Source: Asbonarchaeum sp964517675 (GTDB lineage: Archaea > Nanohalarchaeota > Nanosalinia > Nanosalinales > Nanoanaerosalinaceae). From it: 64,000 nt of DNA. The DNA lies in NCBI GenBank assembly GCA_964517675.1, contig CAZFEL010000004.1:1-64000 (forward strand), written 5' to 3'. The translations under genes and the position numbers were made by a program. Positions 30,825 through 40,600 of the stretch are shown here, one piece after another (positions within the stretch are counted from its first letter, which is position 1; each line of letters opens with the position of its first letter). The notes beneath the pieces are model-generated. The model was not told the origin of the DNA. It saw only the letters and a list, made by a program, of their open reading frames with translations, and did not search any database.

Positions 30825-32183
30825 ATGACGGATGCGGAGTTCGGCCACCTGATGGGGCAGAACCGCCGGCTGTTCACGGACCTGTACGAGCTGACGATGC
30901 TGCAGGGCTACCACGAGGCCGGTCACGACCCCAAGGCGACGTTCGACCTGTTCGTCCGCGACCTGCCACCGGACAGGGGCTACCTGGTCGCTGCCGGCCT
31001 GGAGCAGGTCATCGCGTACCTTGACGATCTTTCCTTCTCCGATCGCGAGCTGGCCTATCTGCGGGAGCAGGGCTTCGGGGAGGACGTCCTCGGGCGGCTG
31101 GCGGATATGGAGTTCAGTGGCGATGTCCGGGCGGTACCGGAGGGGGAGGTCGTGTTCCCGGATGAGCCCTTGATCGAGGTGACGGCGCCGCTGTTCGAGG
31201 CCCAGCTGATCGAGACGATGCTGATCAACCAGGTGGCCTACCAGACGATGATCGCGACGAAGGCCGCCCGGATCCGGGACGTCCTCGATCGCCGCGGTGG
31301 TGAGCAGTCCCTGGTCGATTTCGGCTCCCGGCGGGCCCACGGGACGGATGCGGGGATCAAGGCCGCCAGGTCGGCCTACATCGGCGGTTTCGACGGGACA
31401 TCGAACGTCGCGGCCGGTGAGCTCTTTGATATACAGACTTACGGGACGATGGCTCACTCCTGGATCCAGAGCTTCGAGAGCGAGGAGGAGGCCTTCCGCG
31501 CGTACATGGACGAGTACGGGGAGGACTCGATCCTGCTGATCGATACCTATGATACGATCGAGGGCGCAGAGCTTGCCCAGCGCCTGAGTGCGGAGATGGA
31601 CATCGATATCCGCGGTGTCCGGATCGATTCCGGCGACCTTGCTGCCCTATCCCGGGAGGTCGAAGACGAGACCGGGCTGGATGTCTTTGTCTCCTCGGGC
31701 CTGGACGAGTACGCGATCGAGCGGTTCTTCGAGGACGGCGGTGTCGCGACCGGGTTCGGTGTCGGGACCGGCCTCGTGACGAGCGTCGATGCCCCGAAGC
31801 TGGAGATGGTCTACAAGCTGGTCGCGGTCGAGGACGACGGGTCGATGCGCCCGGAGATGAAGCTGTCCGAGGGCAAGACCACATGGCCGGGGGCCAAACA
31901 GGTATGGCGCCGGGAGCGAGACGACACCTACCGGGAGGACGTGATCGGCCTCCAGGAAGAAGATATCGATGGTCGACCACTACTACAGGACATATACGTC
32001 GATGGGGAGCTGGTATACGATCTTCCCTCGCTGGAGCAGGCCCGGTCGCGCAGGGAGGCAACAACGGTGAGCGGGCTGCCGACCGGGGTCCGCCGGCTGG
32101 AGGACCCGGAACAGTTCGATGTTACGGTCTCGGAACGGCTGGAGCGGACGGCAGATAAGGTAACGGAACGATTGCAGCGGTGA
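30825..32183 (+). CDS. pncB: Nicotinate phosphoribosyltransferase
   Basis: A 452-residue type II phosphoribosyltransferase. The N-terminal block FTDLYELTMLQGYHEAG (about 17-33) is diagnostic. The active site blocks VDFGSRRAHGTDAG, YIGGFDGTSNVAAG, and GTMAHSWIQSF (phosphorylated-His motif) are intact, followed by DSGDLAALSREV and FGVGTGLVTS. It converts nicotinate and PRPP to nicotinate mononucleotide with ATP. Next gene is pncA, four bases away. Confidence 0.95.
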   Translation: MTDAEFGHLMGQNRRLFTDLYELTMLQGYHEAGHDPKATFDLFVRDLPPDRGYLVAAGLEQVIAYLDDLSFSDRELAYLREQGFGEDVLGRLADMEFSGDVRAVPEGEVVFPDEPLIEVTAPLFEAQLIETMLINQVAYQTMIATKAARIRDVLDRRGGEQSLVDFGSRRAHGTDAGIKAARSAYIGGFDGTSNVAAGELFDIQTYGTMAHSWIQSFESEEEAFRAYMDEYGEDSILLIDTYDTIEGAELAQRLSAEMDIDIRGVRIDSGDLAALSREVEDETGLDVFVSSGLDEYAIERFFEDGGVATGFGVGTGLVTSVDAPKLEMVYKLVAVEDDGSMRPEMKLSEGKTTWPGAKQVWRRERDDTYREDVIGLQEEDIDGRPLLQDIYVDGELVYDLPSLEQARSRREATTVSGLPTGVRRLEDPEQFDVTVSERLERTADKVTERLQR

Positions 32184-32187
32184 TACA

Positions 32188-32763
32188 ATGGAACTCGATC
32201 CTGATACGACGGCACTGATCGTTGTGGACATGCAGAAGGGGTTCTGCAAACCTGAGGGGAGCCTGTACAGCGAGCGGTGCGAGGTGGTGATCGATGACGT
32301 GGCCGAGATGGTCGCGCGGTGCCGCGATGCAGCCGTCCAAGTTGTCTACACCCGGGACACGCACGAGGAGGAGTTCCGGACCAAATACTACGATGAGTTC
32401 GAGCGCTGGGGGCAGCACTGTGTCCGGGGGACGGAGGACACCGAGATCGTGGCGGAGCTATCCCCGGTCGAGCCTGGCGAGGAGGATCTCGTCGTGGAGA
32501 AAGGGACATATGATGCGTTCTTCGAGACGAACATGAACCAGTACCTGCGGTTCAACGGGATCGAGACGGTGCTGGTCGTTGGAGTGCTGACAAACGTCTG
32601 CGTGCTCCACACGGCTGCCTCGGCGGCCAAGCAGGATTACCGGTCGATCATCCTGGAGGACTGCACGGACGCCCTCGAGCAGGATGATAAGGACTACGCG
32701 CTGCACCACGCTGAGTGGCTGTTCGGTGAGACGGCCTCCAGGGAGGAGGTGTCTTTCAAGTGA
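32188..32763 (+). CDS. pncA: Nicotinamidase
   Basis: A 191-residue cysteine hydrolase of the isochorismatase fold. The triad is complete: Asp14 in IVVDMQKGF, Lys in EKGTYDAFFET (about 113) and Cys in VGVLTNVCVLHTA (about 147). Metal-site residues are less clear; the loop CKPEGSLYSER differs from the usual DFxPGGxL. It deaminates nicotinamide to nicotinate, feeding PncB. Translation is coupled by GGTGATACAATG four bases after pncB; it overlaps nadE by four bases. Confidence 0.92.
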   Translation: MELDPDTTALIVVDMQKGFCKPEGSLYSERCEVVIDDVAEMVARCRDAAVQVVYTRDTHEEEFRTKYYDEFERWGQHCVRGTEDTEIVAELSPVEPGEEDLVVEKGTYDAFFETNMNQYLRFNGIETVLVVGVLTNVCVLHTAASAAKQDYRSIILEDCTDALEQDDKDYALHHAEWLFGETASREEVSFK

Positions 32764-33647
32764 CCCACATACACCGCTATGCGGCCGCCCATCGTGAAAG
32801 GTTCTGTGAGGCCTACATGGACGATCCTGCGTCGGTGCTTGCGATGGAGCCGGCGGAATGCGAGCGCGTGACCGAAAAGCTGGGGTCGTTCTACCGCGGT
32901 CACCTCGAGACGACGGGACTGGATGGCTACATCGTCGGGATGAGCGGAGGTATCGATTCGACCGTGACTGCCCACCTGCTTGTCGATGCCGTCGGCCCGG
33001 AGAACGTCTTCGGTGTTATCATGCCGGGACCGCACTCTGATGGGGACCATGTGGAGGATGCATTGGCTGTCGCGGACCGTCTGGACATGCGGACGAACGA
33101 GCCGGACAGGTTCCGCAAGCGGATCGGTGAGGCGGTTGATACCCTGGAGAAGCTCGGCCGCCGGCAGGAGGGACAGCGCCAGCGACTGAAGCGTGGCAAC
33201 ATCCTGGCACGGTGCCGGATGACGGTGCTGCGGGATATAGCAAAGGCCAGGGATGCCTTGGTCGCGGGGACGACGAACGCCTCCGAGCGCGATCTCGGCT
33301 ACATGACGATGGCTGCTGACGGACTGGGCGGGGTGGACAACGAGGCACTGTACGAGCTGTACAAGACATCGGTCCGGGACCTGGCGGGGTTCATGGGTGT
33401 GGAGGAACGGATCATCGAGAAGGCCCCGACCGCGGACCTGTGGGAGGGCCAGCGAGACAAGGACGAGCTCCTGCACGGCTATGATGTCCTCGATAAGGTC
33501 CTCGCTGGACTGGTCCTGGACCTGGACAAGGAGGAGATCGTTGAGGCCGTGGATGCGGTCGCCCACCAGGACGTAGAGGCCGTCCGGATGCGAAAGAAGG
33601 AGATGGCCTACAAGCGGTCGCTGCCGCCGCATCCATCGTTCTCTTAG
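32760..33647 (+). CDS. nadE: NAD+ synthetase
   Basis: A 295-residue N-type ATP pyrophosphatase. The P-loop is GMSGGIDSTVT (about 60-70); LARCRMTVLRDIAKAR, VAGTTNASERDLGYMT (about 168-183) and the KAPTADLWEGQRDKDELL segment (about 221-238) are the NadE signature blocks. No glutaminase domain, so it uses ammonia. It makes NAD from nicotinate adenine dinucleotide. The start is a GTG overlapping the pncA stop (GTGA). It converges on nadM with a four-base overlap. Confidence 0.95.
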   Translation: MTHIHRYAAAHRERFCEAYMDDPASVLAMEPAECERVTEKLGSFYRGHLETTGLDGYIVGMSGGIDSTVTAHLLVDAVGPENVFGVIMPGPHSDGDHVEDALAVADRLDMRTNEPDRFRKRIGEAVDTLEKLGRRQEGQRQRLKRGNILARCRMTVLRDIAKARDALVAGTTNASERDLGYMTMAADGLGGVDNEALYELYKTSVRDLAGFMGVEERIIEKAPTADLWEGQRDKDELLHGYDVLDKVLAGLVLDLDKEEIVEAVDAVAHQDVEAVRMRKKEMAYKRSLPPHPSFS

Positions 33648-34120
33648 CTCTCCCGGACGCGGTCCTCGAAGCCTATCTCTTCGAGTATCGTGAATGAGCA
33701 GTCCGGGACCAGCTCGTCCCAGTCCTTTTCATGGCGGATCCGCTCGCGGACGGTGGTGCCGGAGATGTGATCGGGCTGGAGGTAGTCAGGGTGGGCGACC
33801 TCGTAGCCTCGCTGGCTGAAAAGTTTCCTGACGTGGTCGTTCCCGGAGATGCAGCGGTCGATGGAGAGGCGATCCTCGATCCAGTCCATCCATGCTTCAT
33901 CGTCGTGCTGGTCGGGGATGGCGATGGTATCGGGTTCCTCGAGGCAGGTATGTATGATGCGCTGCCGTTCCTCGAGGCTGAGTGGGTTCTCTGCCGTGTG
34001 TCGGTACTGGGAGCTCCCGACACCGATGATGAGGTCATGGTCCTCGCTGGCGGCGGTGAGGGCGTGGAGGTGGCCGCGGTGGAGTGGCTGGAACCGTCCG
34101 ATGAACAGGGCACGTGTCAT
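33644..34120 (-). CDS. nadM: NMN adenylyltransferase, archaeal type
   Basis: A 158-residue HIGH-superfamily nucleotidyltransferase. The N-terminal RALFIGRFQPLHRGHL contains the (H/T)xGH motif as HRGH, and the SGTTVRERI block (about 130) matches the ISSTxxR motif. GNDHVRKLFSQRGYEV and PDYLQPDHISG fit archaeal NadM. It converts NaMN or NMN plus ATP into the dinucleotide, filling the step between PncB and NadE in the convergent operon. It is the last gene of the nop5 operon, starting in the overlap ATGA with the PHP gene. Confidence 0.92.
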   Translation of the reverse strand: MTRALFIGRFQPLHRGHLHALTAASEDHDLIIGVGSSQYRHTAENPLSLEERQRIIHTCLEEPDTIAIPDQHDDEAWMDWIEDRLSIDRCISGNDHVRKLFSQRGYEVAHPDYLQPDHISGTTVRERIRHEKDWDELVPDCSFTILEEIGFEDRVRES

Positions 34121-35157
34121 GGCTGTCGGTTCTCTGGATCGTAGGTGTTGCTGTGGATCTCGTCCGGGTCGATATCGGTGAGGCTGGCGTAGCTCTGTTC
34201 CATGATGGTCTGGAAGCCGTCCTCGGTGACCGGGACGAGACCGGTGTTCCTGAGCAGTCCGCTGCATGGTGCGGTGCCAGGGAAGGACAGGATGAACCGC
34301 TTCCAGGACAGACCCTCCCGGCCGGGTCCGCCGTAGCTGAGGACGTCGGCATCGAGTATCTCTTCGACCGGGAGATCTCCCTCCCGGAGGTCATCCATAG
34401 CGTCCTCGAGGACGCCGGCGCCGTCGAGTTTCTGGGGGAAGGCTGCATGGCTATCGTACTCAGGGACGATCGGTACGTCGTGGTCTCTGGCGTAGGAGTG
34501 GATGTCCTCGTCTGTGGTGTCCTGGTCGCCGCCGAGGAATCCGCGGACGGTCTCGACCACTCCGATGACCGGGTCCGTTTTCCCCTGTGCGAGGTGGTTG
34601 ACGAGTGGGCTGTAACCGGTGCTGTAGTTGATGGCGGTGGTGAAGCCTTCTTCTTCGGCTGTCTCGTAGAACCGCCGGAGCTGGTTGTCGGGGAGCTGGA
34701 ACTCGGGGACGAACGGGTGAGCTGGTGCGGTCCAGGCGGCGTCTTTCGCTGCTTCGTACAGCTCTTTTTCATTGATATCGCTGTATTCGTTGTCCTCGAT
34801 CGGGAGGCCGTTGATGGTGTAGTGGTTCTTGCTCTCTTCGACTGAGGCCTCGACGGAGTTGATGATGGCGGCCTCGGTTCCCTCCAGTTCGAACCAGGCG
34901 TGGCGCTCGAACTGCCTGTACTCGCCGCCACGTTCCTCGATTTCGTCCTTGATCTCGTCGTAGAGATCCGTCTCGGTCTCGATGTGCTCTGTCCGGTTGT
35001 AGACGATGTTGATGTCTTCGGGGAGACGCTCTGTGATCTCGATGTAGTCGGTGTGGTGGTTGAGGTCCCGCTCGTCTTTGTGCCGCTCTGTGATGTCGTT
35101 GGAGTAGCTGGTGTGGGTGTGGTTGAGGAACAGGGTTACAGGTTGTTCGTCTGTCAT
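34117..35157 (-). CDS. PHP-like metal-dependent phosphoesterase (putative)
   Basis: A 346-residue protein. It begins with FLNHTHTSYSND (His-x-His, as in motif I of PHP domains), and later shows DAAWTAPAHPFVPEF (about 143-157, motif with His) and VPIVPEYDSHAAFP (about 235-248, Asp-x-His), consistent with a trinuclear metal site. PHP enzymes hydrolyse phosphate esters; the substrate is unknown. The ATG at 35157 follows GGAGTGAGTG; a GTG at 35163 is possible. It sits between fibrillarin and nadM and overlaps nadM by four bases. Confidence 0.7.
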   Translation of the reverse strand: MTDEQPVTLFLNHTHTSYSNDITERHKDERDLNHHTDYIEITERLPEDINIVYNRTEHIETETDLYDEIKDEIEERGGEYRQFERHAWFELEGTEAAIINSVEASVEESKNHYTINGLPIEDNEYSDINEKELYEAAKDAAWTAPAHPFVPEFQLPDNQLRRFYETAEEEGFTTAINYSTGYSPLVNHLAQGKTDPVIGVVETVRGFLGGDQDTTDEDIHSYARDHDVPIVPEYDSHAAFPQKLDGAGVLEDAMDDLREGDLPVEEILDADVLSYGGPGREGLSWKRFILSFPGTAPCSGLLRNTGLVPVTEDGFQTIMEQSYASLTDIDPDEIHSNTYDPENRQP

Positions 35158-35163
35158 GGACAC

Positions 35164-35817
35164 TCACTCCGGGATGAGGCGATAGAACTTGTGGTCGTCT
35201 TCGTGGGGCTCGAGGCGGGAGGACCACGCGATCGTGAAATAGTCTTGTATCTTTTCCTCCTGCTCGGCGAAGATCTCTTTGGTGGGACGTGATGAGGAGA
35301 TCGACTTTGCCTTGATGGCGATCAGGGCCTGACCGTCCTCGCGGAGGTACATATCGGTGTTGCGCTTGAGGATCTCGAACTGGTCTGGCTGGGCGACGTC
35401 CTGGAAGATGAGGTCTGCCTTATCGAGGAGCCGGCTGTATTCATCGGGCCGGCGGGCGTCCCCGAGGATGGGTGCGAGGTTGTCCCGGTCCTCCGAGAGG
35501 CCCAGCAGGTCCCGGATGACCTGTGGGGAGTACTCGATGCCGTAGACGATGCCGTCCTGTACGATGTCCGAGATATGGCTGGGCGTGGTCCCGGAGGCGG
35601 CCCCGAGGTAAAGCACCTGGCTGTCTTCCTCGATCGGGAGCTCGTCGAGGCCGTTTGCGATCGCTGCGGCGAGTTTGGATCTGGTGGGGTCCCACTGTCG
35701 GTACTCTGTCCCGTCCTTTTCCTTGAGCTGTTCGCCGTAGACCTGCTGGCCGGGGACGAGGTTGGGTGTGTAGATCCGGTCCCCGCTCGTGTGGACGTTG
35801 GTGTATCGTTCGTTCAT
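35164..35817 (-). CDS. flpA: Fibrillarin-like rRNA/tRNA 2'-O-methyltransferase
   Basis: A 217-residue fibrillarin. SAM-binding motif I reads VLYLGAASGTTPSHISDIV (about 68-86); the fibrillarin blocks YGIEYSPQVIRDLLGL, DARRPDEYSRLLDKADLIFQ, DVAQPDQFEIL and the C-terminal HKFYRLIPE are present. As the catalytic subunit of box C/D RNPs it methylates ribose at guide-selected sites. It overlaps the upstream nucleotidyltransferase-like gene by four bases and is in the nop5 operon, as expected for partners. Confidence 0.96.
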   Translation of the reverse strand: MNERYTNVHTSGDRIYTPNLVPGQQVYGEQLKEKDGTEYRQWDPTRSKLAAAIANGLDELPIEEDSQVLYLGAASGTTPSHISDIVQDGIVYGIEYSPQVIRDLLGLSEDRDNLAPILGDARRPDEYSRLLDKADLIFQDVAQPDQFEILKRNTDMYLREDGQALIAIKAKSISSSRPTKEIFAEQEEKIQDYFTIAWSSRLEPHEDDHKFYRLIPE

Positions 35818-36317
35818 CGTTCATCACCTACTATCTCTGATGCGACACCGAGGACGCGGACGCAGGATCGGAGGTAGTCGGCGTCGATGTCACAACGGTC
35901 CCTGAGCTGGGCGATCTCGTGGTCGCGACCGTCCTGTTGGATGAACGTCGCAAGGAGGTACTCTGGCGGGACGACGGGGACATCGATACCGTTGTACCGC
36001 TGGTAGGTGATCCGCTCAAAGACGTCCATGCGGTGCTCGAAGCTGGTGGTCCGGAAGACGACGGGGACTTCGCGGTAGACTTTCTCGAGCTCGAAGACCT
36101 TGACCCCGCTGCTGTCGATCGATGTGCGGGTGTCTGTATCGAGGCGCAGGGCTGCCTCGGGGTAGTTCTGGAGATCCATGATGAGGTCGATGTCGATGAC
36201 CTCTGGATCCTCATCCGTGAGTATCTGGTATGCGGTGTTGCCGGTGACGGCCCAGTGGAGTCCTTCGAGATCGTCACGGAGGTCCCGGATTATCCTGGTG
36301 AGCGTGATCTGGTTCAT
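35814..36317 (-). CDS. Nucleotidyltransferase-fold protein inside the C/D RNP operon
   Basis: A 167-residue protein with the minimal nucleotidyltransferase pattern: a strand WAVTGNTAYQIL, where GNT stands for the usual GG(T/S), then VIDIDLIMDL (about 38-47) giving the paired Asp-x-Asp. A later RTTSFEHRMDVFERI strand-helix and a C-terminal helical end follow, as in AbiEii/DUF6036-type proteins. The acids are kept but the Gly-Gly is not. It overlaps nop5 and flpA by four bases on each side, so it is made with them. Function unknown; roles in snoRNP or sRNA tailing are speculative. Confidence 0.7.
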   Translation of the reverse strand: MNQITLTRIIRDLRDDLEGLHWAVTGNTAYQILTDEDPEVIDIDLIMDLQNYPEAALRLDTDTRTSIDSSGVKVFELEKVYREVPVVFRTTSFEHRMDVFERITYQRYNGIDVPVVPPEYLLATFIQQDGRDHEIAQLRDRCDIDADYLRSCVRVLGVASEIVGDER

Positions 36318-37270
36318 CCGTCGATCTCCTCGCGTTGGTCGTCGATTTCCTGTCTGAGTTCGTCGCCTTTGAAGTCGCCGTCGAAGTGATCGAGCCGTGC
36401 GGCGATGGAGGCCTTGTTGGCGATGAATCTGGCCATCTTGCCGCGTTTGCTGTCCGGGAGGTTGCGGACGTGGTCGTGCATGAACAGGATGCCGTGCTTG
36501 GGTGCGGACCCCTCGCCACGCATGTGCCTGAACAGGGCCTTCTCGGCGCCGAGGACCTGGATGGTGGAGGAAGGCATCTTTGCGAGATCCTCGAGGCTAC
36601 CTGCGAGGGCGATCATCCTGGCTGCGAGCAGCTTCCCGAGGACGGCCGAGAGATTGGGTGCGATCTTCTCGGCAAGGTCGGTGACGTAGGTCTCGATGCG
36701 GTCACGTGTCCGGTGGTTCTCGATGACGCGTTCGGCGAGGTCCTGGATGATATCGCGGTCGCGATCGTCGATGTCCATGCCTGTGCTTTCCTCGCCGCCG
36801 AGCTCGCCCCGGTTGAATGTCTCTGCGATCGTTGCTGCGTATTCTCTATGGTCGGAGATTTTGTCATCGAGCTCGGGGAAGTAGATGCTGTACCAGGGCC
36901 GGAGCCGCTCGGTGAGTCTGTTGGTTATCTCATCGAGTTCGTTGATCGACCGTGCGGCCTGGACAAGGAGCTGGTCTTTGTTGTGCTGGGCGTCGATCTG
37001 GTGTCTTGTGTATGCCTGGGCGACGTCGTGCTGTCGCTGGTAGAGCTCGTCGCCGGTCTCGATAAGTCCTGCCTGCTGCCCGAGGTCGAGGGCATCGTGC
37101 TGTCGACGTTCGAGGACGTCGTATTCCTCGGCGAGTCGCTGTTCTTGTTCACAGCGGCCGTCGAGTTTGGCTGCCACGGTCTCAGGGTCATCGGGGAACG
37201 GTTCGTGATCGATGACGGTGCCGTCCTCGAGGACGAAGACCCCGAGGACGTTGGTGGCGATGGTGTGCAT
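36314..37270 (-). CDS. nop5: Nop5/Nop56-Nop58 box C/D RNP scaffold
   Basis: A 318-residue protein. The N-terminal domain (1-85) is poorly conserved; a coiled coil spans about 85-200; the Nop domain holds IAPNLSAVLGKLLAARMIAL, AGSLEDLAKMPSSTIQVLGA and EKALFRHMRGEGSAPKHGIL, followed by the C-terminal helical part. It binds L7Ae-box C/D RNA and recruits fibrillarin. First gene of the operon nop5, NTase-like, flpA, PHP-like, nadM. The start (ATG 37270) fits the TATA-like box at 37299. Confidence 0.95.
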   Translation of the reverse strand: MHTIATNVLGVFVLEDGTVIDHEPFPDDPETVAAKLDGRCEQEQRLAEEYDVLERRQHDALDLGQQAGLIETGDELYQRQHDVAQAYTRHQIDAQHNKDQLLVQAARSINELDEITNRLTERLRPWYSIYFPELDDKISDHREYAATIAETFNRGELGGEESTGMDIDDRDRDIIQDLAERVIENHRTRDRIETYVTDLAEKIAPNLSAVLGKLLAARMIALAGSLEDLAKMPSSTIQVLGAEKALFRHMRGEGSAPKHGILFMHDHVRNLPDSKRGKMARFIANKASIAARLDHFDGDFKGDELRQEIDDQREEIDG

Positions 37271-37298
37271 GGACAGGGGTGGATGCTGGAGCCACGTT

Positions 37299-37306
37299 GA
37301 TATACC
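37299..37306 (-). promoter_or_regulatory. TATA box for the nop5 operon
   Basis: Reverse-strand GGTATATC lies 29-36 bases upstream of the nop5 ATG. Confidence 0.5.
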
Positions 37307-37341
37307 TTGAGGGGTCGGAGCCGGTCCTGGACCGGTCAAGG

Positions 37342-37348
37342 TTTATAA
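37342..37348 (+). promoter_or_regulatory. TATA box for rps17e
   Basis: TTTATAA lies 33-39 bases upstream of the ATG at 37381, divergent from the nop5 promoter 40 bases away. Confidence 0.5.
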
Positions 37349-37380
37349 CCGTTTGTGGTGAAGTTCGATATGGTGTCATA

Positions 37381-37572
37381 ATGGGACGCGTACGACCGAC
37401 GTATATCAAGCGACTTGCACGCGATCTTGTTGAGACGGAGGAAGGCCGTTTCAGCGATGATTTCGACCACAACAAGAACGTGCTGAAGGAGATGGACCAG
37501 TTCGAGAGCAGGAAGGTCCGGAACCGGGTCGCTGGCTATATCGTCCGTGTGCTGGAGAACAAGAAGTACTGA
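37381..37572 (+). CDS. rps17e: 30S ribosomal protein S17e
   Basis: A 63-residue protein of the archaeal S17e length. It starts MGRVRPTYIKRLARDLVE and contains FSDDFDHNKNVLKEMDQFES and KVRNRVAGYIVRVLENKK, the conserved helical core. It is an archaeal/eukaryotic small-subunit protein. It is monocistronic with its own TATA box and converges on the giant surface protein gene with an 83-base gap. Confidence 0.95.
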   Translation: MGRVRPTYIKRLARDLVETEEGRFSDDFDHNKNVLKEMDQFESRKVRNRVAGYIVRVLENKKY

Positions 37573-37655
37573 TATTTCTTTCTGATCCGTCAGGTCTTCC
37601 TGTCAGTTGAGACCTGTCCAGCCCTTTTTCTCCCTGTGTTCGTGGCTGATGATTG

Positions 37656-40600
37656 TCAGACGTCGTCGAACCTGATCTTTTTCCTGTCGATCTCGGCGTC
37701 GTCTCCATCATCGGAGTACTGGACGTCGTCGTCCTCGCCTGTGATGCTGTCGATGATGGTGCTGATCGCTTGTTCTATCGTGTCGATGAGAGCGCCGGTC
37801 GTGGCGAGGATGCTCTTGCCGATATGTTCGATCCGGGAGCCTGACTGGCCGAATTCAACGGAGGCGTTGCCTCCTGCATCCTCCTGCTGTGTCTCCTCTG
37901 GCCTGATGAGGAAGATGTAGGCGAGAGCGCCCAGGGCGAGGGCGGTGATACCGATGACGGCAAGCAGCGGGATGATTGGGAGCCCGCTACCGCTCTTGTT
38001 CTGGCTCTGTGCCTTCTGAAGACGATCCTTGATCTTATCGCGGAGGCTTGCTGCCTCTGCGTAATCTTCATCGGCGATAGAGCTCTCTGCGTCGCTGACA
38101 AGCTGCTGGAGCTGTTCGCGTTCGGTCGTGTTGCTGACCTCTTCGATTTGAGATTTGAGGTCGGATATGCTGGTCGTTATGTTCTGCCGGGTCTCGTCCT
38201 CGCTGGGCTGGACCTTGACGGTGAGGCTCTGGGAGATGGTCTGGTCGTCGTTGGACAGCCGGAGTGTTGAGCTGTGGGTACCGACGTCCCGGTCGCTGTT
38301 GCTGACCTCGATCGACATCTCGGCGCTTCCTCCGGCGCTGATGCTGAGTGTCTCTGGGTCGCTACTGTTGATGGTAAACCCTGAGATGGTCGGTTCGAGA
38401 CCTTTTGCACGAGCGCTCCCGGTGTTCTCGACGGTGACCGCGATGGATGTGGCCGTGCCGTTGTCCCAGATGTCGATTTCCTCTGGTGCATTTGTGATGC
38501 TGAGGGCGGGGTCGCCGGGGTTGGCCTCGACGGTCAGTGTCGCTGTCTCGGTGTTGCCGCCGTAGCTTATCTCGAGGGTGACCTCGGCGGATCCGGAGAA
38601 GGCGTCTGCCGCATCGAGGTCCAGATCGAGTCCCCGGGTGTCGCCGCTGGCAAGATCGAAGCTGGAGGGGCTGATGGTGGCATCCAGATCTGTGCTATCG
38701 ACGCTGACGCTGGCATCGGTGCTTGCCGAGCTATCACCGCTGTTCTCGACGTTGAGGTCGACTGTCCGCTGCCTGCCGGGCACCATGGTGATGCTGTCAG
38801 GCATGTTAGTGATGTCGAGACTGGCTGATGTGCTTGTGGTCTGTTGTGTCTGGGTGGTACTCTCGGAGACCTCGTAGCTCCATGCCTCGACATCGAGGTC
38901 GTTGTTCACTGCGTCATCGACGGTCCACTGGCCGCCGTTGTCGAGGGAGATATCGTGGGTGCCTGAGCCGACATCGGACTGTGTCCAGCTGATCGTGATA
39001 TCGTTATTCGTGCTGTCGATGGTGACATCGTAGCTGCTGACACTGTTGCCGTCGAAGGTCGGATCAAGATTGAGGTCACTCTCGCTGAGGCTTGAGCTGA
39101 ATCCCGCTCCTCCATCGCTGACCTGGACCGTGACAGTCTGGTCGTACGGTACGGTGCTCAGTGACCTGTCGCTGATGGGGCGGCGCGTGCTGACCGTCGG
39201 TCCGGCGGTGTCGATGTTGATGCCGGTGAAGCTGGTGTTGGTAACTGTATTACCTGCGGTATCGATGCAGCTGAATGCGAGGTCGACGCTGCCTTCGATA
39301 CTGTTGTCGACGTCGAACGTGAGGTTCTGTGTCCCTGTTCCGGTACTCGATTCGCCGTTACCGATATCATTCCCGCCGTTCCGGGTGAGTTCGTATGTAT
39401 CCATGCCGGAGCTGCTGTCGCTGCACGTGACGTCGTAGCGGATGTTGCCGCTGTACCAGGTGGTGCCATCGACGTCCTGGCCGTCGTTTGTGCTGATGTC
39501 ATCGATCGTCGGCGCGGTGGTGTCGACGGTGAAGCTGTAGCTGACATTGCCCATGATCTTGCCACGGACGTCGGTAGCGTTGACGGTGATGTTGTATTCC
39601 TGTTCCTGGAGCTGGTCAGGTGTGTAGCTGACGGTGATGGTGCTGTTGCCGTTGCTGGAGCTGGTGCTGTAGTTGCTGGTCGTCAGGCCTGTGTCGTTGA
39701 ACCATACCTGGATGCTGCTGTTACTAACGCCGGCGAAGTCGGTGATGTCGAAGCTGATCGAGGGCTGGCTCTCGTTGGTGAAGGAGTCGTTGGCAGGCTG
39801 GACGGAGCTGCTGTCGACGGCCGGTGCGGCATCATCGACGGGGAACCATTGTGTCTCCGTGTTGTCGCTCATGGTGAGTGTCCGGGTGACCTCGGGTCCG
39901 TTCCCCGCGAAGTCGGTACAGCCGGCACGGAAGGTTATGTTGCCTTCGAGACCGCTGAGGTCGATGCTCGTGCTTGCAGCCCCGCTGTTGAGGGTGAAGT
40001 TCTCGGAGACCACGGGGTCGCCTGCTGGCAGGTTGTCTGTGATGCTCCAGTTGGCTTCCTCGTAGACATCCACGCTGCAGCTCTGTACCCCGACACCGCT
40101 GTTGAGGCTGCCCCCGCTTGTGAATCCTCTGTCCGCGTAGTCGAGATCGAGGTTGAACGTCGTCGCGGTCGTGATGGAGTCACCGGTGCTGGTATCATCG
40201 ATGGTGTGGTTCTCGACGGTGGCGGTCGCGTTGTCGATGTAGAGGTGGGTCTGTGCCTGGCCGGTATTGTTGTTCGTGTCGTTGGCCCAGACGATGACGG
40301 TGTAGTTGTATGCGGTGAAGTCGCTCGTGTTGAGATCGTAGGTGAACGTGTTGCCGCTCTGCTGCAGGGAGGTGTTTATCCCTGAACTGTCGCCTGTGCC
40401 GTTGTAGGTCGTCCCGCTCGAGCTGTTCTTGATCGTGAAGACCGCTGAATCACCATCGACGGACCACGGGCTGTCGGTCACGTCTGCATCGACCTCGTTG
40501 GCGTTGCTGTTGAACGTGGTGCTTGGCCCATCGTAATCGACATAGACGGTCTGGACCTGCTTGTAGCGTACGTTGGCGTTCCCGTCCGAGACGTTGAACC

